Of a stretch of DNA of 64,000 nucleotides, positions 1 through 10,500 are shown in pieces. The DNA lies in assembly GCF_011397635.1 (NCBI RefSeq), contig NC_064773.1, forward strand, positions 32,187,449-32,251,448, written 5' to 3'. The position numbers were made by a program, and so were the translations under genes. The DNA comes from Epinephelus fuscoguttatus. Lineage: Eukaryota; Chordata; Actinopteri; Perciformes; Serranidae. Below the pieces are notes generated by a model. The model saw only the letters and a list, made by a program, of their open reading frames with translations, was not told the DNA's origin and made no database searches. How positions within the stretch are numbered: the stretch's first letter is position 1; each line of letters begins with the position of its first letter.

Positions 1-56
1 GGTAAGCGGACAAAAATAGATGGATGAATGGATGGATAGACTTTGGACTGAGAGTA

Positions 57-1513
57 TCAGTACCCTTCAGGATCTAAGTCTGAGTATGCATTATGAAACA
101 GCTCCTCCTGCAGCCTTCGCAGAGCCACCAGTGGATCCTCTTTGAAAGGGGGTTCCTGCTGGGAGGACATTTTGGAGATGTAGCCTTGATCAGATCCACT
201 GCTTGGACCCTTTCCACTGGGTTCCAGAACCTCGTCCTCCTCCATCTCCACGGGCTGAGAGTGGCTGATTTCAGATGGAGGGAGATATTCACTCTGCATG
301 CTGGTACAAGAGAATTCTTGAGGTGTTGAGTCCAGTGAGTTGTTTTGGGCCAAGCTTCTCTGGTACGAATGAGCAGAGAGTTGGCTGATAGGTAGCAGGG
401 AATCCTCCTCCTCCTCGGTGGGAATTTGACCCACAGGTTCTTCCTTGAGGGAGAGCCAGTTCTGTCTTGGTGGTTGCAGGCTGTTCAAAACAGGTTCAGC
501 TATGTAGACAGATGGACTGGGGCTGTGAGGATAAAGGTGATCTGGCCACACTTCACTCAGATTTGACGGATACTGATGTTCAAACTCAGGGTACACTGCT
601 GGAGTAAGTTCTACCACTGATGACAGCTCGCGTTCTGGGTTCAGTTCAGGTGTAAGGACATGAACACTGTCGCAATTTTCATGGATTTCTACCTCATGGA
701 TGTATACAGGAGACCCCTTCCTAATTAAAGGAACACACTCTAGGACTGGAGGGATCTGCAGCTGGTCAATGAGTGGGTTAGCCTCAGTCTTGACCTCCTC
801 CTCACTCTCCACACACTCCTTCTCAAACCAATCAGGATTTTCCACCTGGTAGGTCTGGAAGGTTTCAATGGCATTCTTTAAGGCTTTACCTGAGGGACAC
901 TCAAAATAATCATCTCCGCCAATGCCTTTGATATGGTTGACCTGACCTGGTTGATACTTCTCCATGTCTAGGATGCGGAAGTACAGCTCTTCAAAATGCT
1001 TCATCAGCTTGTATTTGACTGTGATGTCAAAAACTGATGGCACATCTTGATCGCTACTTATGTCATCAAAGTAAGCCACCACGTACTTGCCCTGCATGCC
1101 TGGTTGGTACATATCAGGTAAGAAGAGTTTGAGAAAGGGAGTGAGCATATCGTCAGTAGGGGAGAGAACATCTTCCCTCAGTGTCACCCGGCCTTGACCG
1201 CACATGGCCTTCCACTTTGCCTGTACTCCTTGCGAGCACAGCACCAGGATTTTGTCTGAAGGATTTTTAAGCTGTTGTCTTTGCCACTCAAGCCAGCAAA
1301 TGCGCCCCACCATTCCGACCGAGGTGGTGTCTAACAGGTCCACCAGCACCTTGGTGCCACACTTGGCCTGGAGAAAGGCGCAGAGCTTTAGCACTACATC
1401 CCTGTAGAGGTGGTGGTCTTGGGAGTAGATGACCAGCACTTTGGGAGATTGGTTAAGCTGCTGCTCCTGCGGTGTCTTCTGTCTGACAGGTGCTCCAAGA
1501 TCAACAGGTTTGC
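57..1513 (-). CDS. il17ra: il17ra exon 11: SEFIR domain and cytoplasmic tail
   Basis: Terminal coding exon, 485 codons including the TGA at 57-59. The real start is the acceptor at 1513; the open frame running up to 1667 is intron. The SEFIR domain (about residues 350-515) shows SPKVLVIYSQDH, KILVLCSQG, GKYVVAYF and FEELYFRILDMEKYQPG. After it come a proline/acid-rich tail, SGSDQGYIS near residue 768 and a closing LVALRRLQEELF helix, all present in order in mammalian IL-17RA. The tail is about 50 residues shorter than human. No disruption seen. Confidence 0.97.
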
Positions 1514-4500
1514 CTGAAAGTGCATGAAAGGACATATAAATGGCAACAGCTAAATGTACATACATACAAACCAACAACCAAATAATAAACTTACAATGGC
1601 CCACACAGGACTCAAATCCAGTCTCCTGGGTGAAAGATCCATGCCTAGCACTTTTACCCAGTCTCATGGACTTTAATGCTCTTTATAATACGTCACTTGA
1701 CCTTTGTCAGAAAGCTCTGAAGGAAAACTTCTCCCATGTGCAATGAAAGCAGCTTTTGGCCCTTACAAACACCAAACGATTAAACAGGAATATAATTTAC
1801 ATGAAGATATACACAGTGGATGTACTACTGGGTTCATGAATAGGTTACCAAGGACAAGGTGGGTTCAAGTTGGTATACTGTAAATGGCCAGAAAAAGAGG
1901 TGGGTATACCTTGTGTACCTGCGTATACTACACCACTGGATAAACATAAATGGCTTAAACATGTATTTTGTGTACCAAACAACAAATTGTCAATAAAATG
2001 TTGCTGTATTAAGAAATAAACACATGCATTTGCTCTTTTCATAGCAACAATATAACCAATATTTCCCGGTTTTATAGAGCTGGACCTGAAAATGTATTGT
2101 ATATGTGACTAACCTCGCTTTCGGCAGAAGATGTACATAGTAACTGCCATCACAACACACATTAATGCCACTCCCAGGGCGACAAAAATGTACAGGTACA
2201 CAGGGTCATCAGGGGCATCTGTTGGCACCGCTGTGGAAATCAGAACACAATTAACTGATTAGCATTTCCTATTAAGTGATGTTTTAGTCAAGCTAGTGAC
2301 AAGGCTCTATGGATGGCAAAGTCAGTCGGTTGGTCGTCTGTCAGTATGGCCACAGGATTGATTGCTATGACAATTTGTACATTTATGGTCATCAGGGCTG
2401 AATCTCAATGATTTTGTTGATCCCCTAACTTTTCCTCCTTAGTGCCACTCAGTAACAGTTTTCACTTCTCTGCTGAAACAGTTCCGACCAAGCATCCGGT
2501 ATCCACGTCTGTCTGATCTGGTGTAAGTTTAGCCCACAGTGGATGTCCGTCTCGGCCCATATTTAGCCCGAATGTCGTCCAATATGTAAAGTACATAACA
2601 AAATTAAATGAAAAAATTTGATGAAAACTGATGTTTGTGACCACAATAACCAAACTACAGATATTCCCAACTTGATAAATGCTCATTGCTTAGAGCTCAT
2701 GCTGGTTAAACAGCGGACTTTTTGGGATCAGTTCTGCCTTGAAGCACATAGAAAGATCTGATCTTATTCAAAGTGTCAGCCTGTGATTTTGAACATATTA
2801 TTTGAATATAGTCTAAGCCTATAACTAATGTTTTGAAAAGTATAAATTCACATAATTCTCTAACAGCTAACTGAGTTGGTTCCCACGTGATTGGGTCAGG
2901 TTTATGTTTTTCAATAACTGATCAAATTTCCATCAAAATGAGTGAAGTAATTCTAGCATAAATCAAAAAAGTACAGTTTATATAATTAAATCAAATCAAA
3001 CTGAAATAAATACACTGCGAGAATTTGAGTAAATAAAGGTCATAGAATCGATCTAATTTACTTTTTTAAAGTGGATATAATTACTGTTAATAAATAGCAA
3101 AATAAATAAAAAAATATGTATTTCAAGTTGTTGAATTTACTTAAATTAGGTTTATGTAATAACTGTTTATAATCTTAATGTATTTTAAAGATGGTGAATT
3201 TACTTTATTAAAATGTATGTAAATTCTGTTCTGTAAATTCTCTATATTTCAAACAAGTTGAATTTACTTAAACCAAGTTTATGTAACTATTGTTAATAAA
3301 TTCTTCATATTTCAAACATGTTGAATTTACTTAAATTAAGTTTATGTAATTACGGTTTGTAAATTCTATGTAATCTATACATGTTAAATTAACTTATTTA
3401 AGGTTTGTAATTACTGTTAACAAATTCTATGTATTTCAAAAAGGCTGAATTTACTCTAACAAAGTCTAAGTGATTATTGTTTATAAATTCAATGTATTTC
3501 AAATATGTTGAATATCAACGTATTAAAAATAAATAAAATGTAATGACATAAACTTTATTAATGTAAATTAGGTACATTTTATGAGCTGGCGTTACATAAA
3601 TTCCCATAGTCCATTAATCTGTTTTATCTAATTTAATTACAAAAATTGTACTTTTTTGGTTTATGTTAGAATTGCTTGACTCACTTGGAGGAAATTTTAT
3701 ATGTAACTGAAATATGCAAACAATAGACCAAATATTTCTGGGGCATCGGTGGCTTAGTGGTAGCGTAGGCACTCCATGTACAAGGCTGTTGCAGCAGCGG
3801 CCCAGGTTTGACTCCAGCCTGTGGGGTCACTCCCCTTCTCTCTCCCCCCTTCACGCTCTTCTGTCCTACCGATTAAAGGCTTAAAAATGGCCAAAACATA
3901 TCTTTAAAAAACAAAACCAAAAAAAATATATATATATATTTCCTTTGGGGGCATTCCCACCGGCTTCAGCTCTACTTTGTATTTACTGCTAAATTGTTTT
4001 GTTTTGTTGACTGATACACTTTTCCTTATTGTTTCATCCTTTTTCTCACTTACATCTTCATCCCTCACATTTACAGTAACAAGGAAGATGTGAGGAGAAG
4101 AAGGAATTAAGGAAATATTATGCCTTTAAAAGTGTGCCATTGGGCTTGAAACTGTTCACTGTATGTAACTGTCCTTTGTTATACTGGTGAAGCAAAAGGT
4201 TAAATGGAAAATGGAAAAACAGGCTTCAGAAAACTATTCCATTAACAGGTAGCTGCATTTCCTAATGTAAGCTGAATAGCAGCTGTACAAGCTGAAATTA
4301 AACTGTCTTGGTGTAGGGAGAGTTTATCTATCAGCATTTATCTCTCCTGGCTACCATTTAATACTTTAGTGCCTCCTTTCACAAAGCACACTCCCTCTTC
4401 ATAACAGCCGCTGTGGTTCAGCAGTGAACACACACCACTGTGGAGGAAGTAGTGTGAGGAATGTTGTGAACAGAGTTTGCCACACATGTAGGGCTCCATC

Positions 4501-7500
4501 TGTTTTCACTGATGTGGCCAACTGCTGTGGAAAGCAGGTGTTGCTTGTATGTCCTGATTGATCAGGAGCTTCGTCACTGGTAGGTTATCCAAACAGCACT
4601 TCTTTTTCCAAATAAAGCCGTATCTTATCTTATATGGTTGTGTTTTGTGAGACAAAGACATGTTGTACTGTAATCATCAGAAAGCACCTATAGTTACTTA
4701 GCCATGATACTGATTTCTGCCAACATACCAGGACAAATATCCAGAGTTCTCTTTCGACGGACGCAGTCCGGGCCACATTGTGGGAAAAGAGGACTGATCT
4801 GCAGAGAAGAATAAAAATCCTGTTAACTCTGACAACAGAAAAAAAGTTTAGTAATGCGCTAACATCACACAGCAAAACAGATTTGAAAAGATTTACCTGA
4901 GCATCAAACTGGCAGCAAGATCTCGGCCATTTATCAAGGCTGAATGTTACATTCAGGGTCGTCTGATTAGCCTGGAGAAGAGAGTTTTTTTCATGCACAT
5001 AGTTTTATTATTTAGGCACAGCATTTAAGGCTCCATTCACATGAACATAGCTTTGTTATAAAACTGTAAAGTGCTGCAGGAATGAGTCCTAAAACCTGGA
5101 AATGAATTAGCATTTTAATGCACTTCCAGTTCTCTCATCTCAAAGATGCCTGAAATAAGGTTTGTGGTTAACACAAGCTGCAGAGACTTGAATGTTTTTT
5201 ATTCTCTGACATAGAACACGTCATCTCATTTTATCTTGCTTGTTATCTTGCTGAGCAAAACCTGTAAGTCTCATAAATGTTTGTTTGCCACAGATCCTAT
5301 TATCTGCAATTATCAAAAATCCAACTGAAAAATCCCATCGGCATTTTGTCGACAAAACCAGGGTGAAATTAACTTCCAGGTCAGCCTACAAGAATGTGTC
5401 ATCCCTGCACCACTCTAGTGCTACAGTTACACCTAGGGTCCACACCACTCTGGTGTTTAAAAAGCCCTAGAACAGAGACCTTTGAAAACACTGTTGACCC
5501 TGTTATATTTTGAAAATTGTGGGGTTATGTTTCAGACGGGTGGAAACAGAGCCTTTTGAAAATGATAACGCAGACACCCACATTCACTTCCTGATTGGGT
5601 CTTATCAGTCATGACGTTTCAAGCCAAAGCATTAAAGCTACATCTGCATATCTTTTGTGATTGCATCATTCTTATGTGGGTACTACTTTCCCATTGCCAT
5701 GGTTTCCTCTGATATATCACAGTATTTGCTTTCCAACGACTCTTCTTTTCCACAAACAAATCTTACTTCTTACTTTTAGCCATCTCCATAGTATTTTCTG
5801 TAACTAAGCAACCAACCATAAAGTAGACAACTTCCCCCTGTCAACATCAGCACGCACATGCCCAGTGAAGGTGAATGGTCATGTGATATGTGTTTTTAGG
5901 CTTGTTAGTATGGAAGGAGATTATTTTCTAAAATGCTGCTAAGACATTTGAGTGATTGTTTTCATTTTAAAATACCATTTTTCCTTTAATTTGACAGTTT
6001 CTTGTGTACATGTAGCTAAGACCAGTGCAGTTTAATATAGGAATCCACCATAAATCACGTGTTTCATTGAGGGTAGACTTTAAATTGTATCCTCTCCTCA
6101 TATCACCATACAATTCAACAGACTACAGCTTGGTTTGTGCTTTGAAGAGGGGAGCAGAAAGTTTACCCACTGGGTAACAACTCTGTCCACTCTCACTCTG
6201 TCTTGTATAATAATGTAGGTACTGGTCAAGACCATTCAGGACAGAAGTTATCCCATGCCTCTGTGAGGAGACATACATTCAAGTAGTTTGCAAATATAAT
6301 GAGCAGCCTTTTTTACAGTCAGTAGAAACAGAGCGCAAGGGCACAGTTTCCTGTACTGACATAAAGAAAAAAACTGGGGTAAAAACTAGGCTAAGGTAAG
6401 AAACACAGGATGTTGTAATGAGCACATCCAGTAAGGTTCTGGGTCAAATCACCGAAAAGGAAAATACATTCATCTTCTATGTGAGACAGCCTACTGCGCA
6501 AGTAGTCTTCAAATACAGCTGAATGTCCAGCATGATGTGGCTTTACCTTGTATGTACGGACTACATGCTGGGTAGTGGAGCACTTAACAATGACTATGTA
6601 CTCCTCACAGAGTGTATGAGGAGTGAAGCTGACAGCCAGTGCAGATCTTCCACTGACTGCAGTGATCGGAGTCAGACTGATGTTGGGCTGCCACAGACTT
6701 CCTACAGTACAGCAACGAGACAAAGTGTTAGAAGTGTTTTATGTGACTGACTCACTTTTACTGGACTTTGGAATATCAAGGACTCACCTCTCTCTATGCA
6801 AAACTGGGTCACCTGCATTCTGGGATCTTGACAATCTGATTGAACAAGAGAATTAATCAGAGTCAAATCCCGAAGACCAAAAGTTCTGTAAAGTGATGAC
6901 AACACAGGATGCACAAAATCTCCCTACTTTGTTTATTTCAGCTAAAACATAGTTGTTTTGAGTTTAGGAAGTTGCGCAAGAGCTGCATGAATCATCTCAC
7001 AATGTATTCTGTTTCCAGATCTGTGTGCTGCCTACGACTTCTGAAGCTGCTGACTTGGTATCCATTTCAGATACTTCATATTTCAGTACTGTTCATAATC
7101 CTGTATATTCCAGTTAACTACTTCATTTAGGCTCCACACACACACACACACAGAACAGATTGATAAGATGAGTCACATATGAACAAATACAAAAACTGGG
7201 AGATGTATTTAATTAAACACAAATACAGAAACACATTTAATTAGAATTATCTCCCCATTGTTATATGCCTCCACAACCTGTTAAGTTTCTCTCACAGTTT
7301 ATATCCATGTCTGTGAAATCATGGATGCTTCACACACATCTTCCCCCTGACAGCACAGAAGATCTATACAATCAGCACAATTTCAAGGTGGGCACCCATG
7401 ATTAGAGTCACCAATTCACTATCTGACCAAATGTCTCCCCTTCTGTTCACATTTGTGTGAAATTTTATCATAATTAGAGTTATGGCCATTTTTATTTTTA

Positions 7501-10500
7501 AGATCACTGTGACCTTGACCATAAAATTCTTAGCAATTCATTCTTAAGTCGAGGTGGACGTTTGGGCCAAATGTGAGGAAATTCTCTCAAGGTGTTCTTA
7601 AAAAATCACATTCATTAGAATGAGGATGATGCAAGGTCACAGTAACCTTGACCTTTAACCACCTAAATCTAATGAGTTCATTGTTGAGTCCAAGTGGACA
7701 TTTGTGCCAAATTTACAAGGCACCCTTGAGATACTGCATTCATAAGAATGGGACGGACAAACAAATGGACAGACAACCCAAAAACATAATGCCTTCACCC
7801 ACAGCTGTCTCTGAGGCATATGAAAATAACACCTAACTAACCCATAGGGTAAACCAAACAGTGATAGGAGTATGAACAAACCAGAAACTCTTCCTGGGGC
7901 TTCTGCTCAATCCAAAACAACAACAAAAACCAACTGCTAAATTTGACCATAGACTGTATAAAATAATGGACGTAGCCATCATGACACTCATTAGATTGTA
8001 ATGAGAGTTTAGCATTCAGGTCGTTGCCATCTTGGATTTTTGGAGCCAAAACTGATCATATTTGGGTGAGAGGCAGGAGTAAACTCAAATGCTAGCTGCT
8101 AGCTTAGTTAGCACAGTGCCTTTATAGCTATGGTTAACTGTGATACTGGTAATGTAAATGCTAATTTTCACTGCTACAAAACAGGCTTAAAACCATTAAT
8201 ATAAAATGTATATACCTGAAAACCTGAACATCCAACTCCTCAGAGTGTGAATTTGGGGTTACACCAGGGTTTCATTACCTAACCAATGCTGTACCATGGT
8301 AGCAACTTGTCAGGGTATGGCAGCCACCTGTCACTCAGAGTGGCCATGCCCTTAATTATGTGTAACTTAACTTATGCTTTAATAACATATAAACAGGTGA
8401 GTTTTATAAGAATTCATTCCCTGTATAGTTGTAACGAATGGAGAAATTAGCTATAGAGACCAGAAATGTTTTTGTACCTCGCTGTAAACATGTTTATTTC
8501 CGCTGTAAAACTGGACATGTTAACATGGGGGTCTATGGGGATTGACTCGCTTTTGGAGCCAGCCTCAATGGCCATTAGAGGAACTGCAGTTTTTGGTTCT
8601 TCGAGGTTGCTGCTTGTTCCTGGTACATGCCCTCAGTCCAAAACAGCAAACAACTGCTGGCTTTGACTTCAACTCACCAGGAACGCTGACATCTCTGCTG
8701 ACGTCGTACATGCTGTGGCCCATCTCTGGTTTGGGGATGTTAAAGACAGAGACATGGTATTTTTGACCAGGGTCCAGCACCAGCATGTTAGCTGAGAATG
8801 ACCACTGAAAACACAAAATAACACTAGCTGTCAGCAACTTCCAAACTATACATATACAGTACATACATATACATACAAACTGAAAAAAATACTATAAAAT
8901 AAATGTTACCTGTATGTATAAAAAATATAGAATGAAATGAAACCATGAAATTTGATAATGTCACTGTAAGTGCTATGTAAGTTGTTATGAGCCACCCACC
9001 TTCTCCCCTGATGGACTCCTCATTGGGAGCCTGTCTTCAAAAGAATATCGAACACAAAGGTTCTGGTTGGTGGTGATTACCAGAACATGAAGCTCGGTGG
9101 CTTTCAGCCCAGCGATGCTGCCTAAGGAGAAACACAGCAGAGGTCACTTTCTGTCTTCACTGCAGGACATCAAATAAAGCTTGTCATCACCAACAATCAC
9201 AAATCCATTTTCCTTGTCTTTTTACTCCTTCTTGCATCTTGCATCATTTTTATGTCATACTTGAGACAGCAGACTGACTCACCATCATCCCTTATCGTCC
9301 AGTTTGCCATCAGGACAGGCTGAAGCTGTCCTGCCTCATCCCGCCTGGTGCCCACAGACACCTGCAGCCCCTCTGGACTGCTGGGAGTGTACTGATGCAC
9401 ATCCAGCCATTTACTGTCCATACAGTTACCTGCACAGACACACACACACATTGAAGGTCAGAGAGCTTGGATTTTCCCATGCACATTCTATCATTGTTTC
9501 TTCATTTAAATGCAAGAAAGTATTGGGGGGTAAGAAAGGATGCTTATTATATTACATTCAATTTCTGCCAATATATTCCCCTAAATCCTACACACTGGAT
9601 CTTTAAGACAGAGAAAGTATGTGCCTAATATTGGTGACTAAATATGTCTAACAATATTATTATAACCCTTCAGAATCCAAACATTAAATCTGTGAAGGTA
9701 AGGGTGCAGACTACTGAGCAGTGTTCTGCTTTCTCAACATGTGATGAAATATAACAAGGATAAAAGTACAAGGAAGGAAGAGTAAAATGTACTCACTGGT
9801 GGTGACTCTGCACTTCAAACCCTATCACAGGAAAAAACGGAGAAGATTATACACTTAAAAAAATTTTACTGAAGTGATAAATCAACTTTTCAGCATCACA
9901 CAAAACACTATTACACATTATATCAATATCAAACATCAACACTGACAAAGGAGTTCAGGGCAGTAAAGAGGCCGTCCCTGCTTTGGTCAGTCATCACTAC
10001 TGTGACTGTGACTGGCAACTAGGGCTGCAACTAACATTTGTTTTCATTGAAAAATGTCAATCAATGTTTCCCAAAGACCAAGATGACATTCTCAAATGTC
10101 TTGTTTTGTCCACAGCCCAAAGATATTCAGTTTACTGTCATAGAGGCATCAATAAACCAGAAAATAGTCTCAATATTTAAGTAGCTGGAATCCGAGAATT
10201 TTGACTCATTTTTCTTAATCTTTAAGATTCTAGTATCTTAGTTGTATGTGAAACACTAAACAACAATGTCTGTTTCCAGAAAACTCAAGATAATCCACAG
10301 TCCTTGTGAGCAATTTCATGTAGGAACTATTTCCTGTCTACTGAACTACACCCACCAACCACATCACAAGAAATTAGCCAGCAGCTACCAAGTAGTATTG
10401 AAACTTCTCCAGTCAAACAGATACCTGCACTAGAAAAAAAGACTTATTTGTAGGGTTTTGCTTGCAGCCAGCCAATCAATGAAGAAAGACAACACGCACT

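Noticed and set aside
1514..1667. Upstream extension of the last il17ra exon to an ATG at 1667
   Set aside because: The frame crosses a clean CTTTCAG acceptor at 1514; phase and homology start at 1513.
3740..3815. Candidate tRNA gene
   Set aside because: A and B boxes are present, but the sequence runs into a SINE body and does not fold as a full cloverleaf with a proper acceptor stem.
6391..6546. Read-through of il17ra exon 7 (DYLRSRLSHIEDECIFLFGD...)
   Set aside because: A strong GTAAAG donor lies at 6546 and the extension shows no IL-17RA similarity; retained-intron use cannot be excluded.
9304..9606. Plus-strand 100-codon frame
   Set aside because: Antisense shadow of il17ra exon 3.
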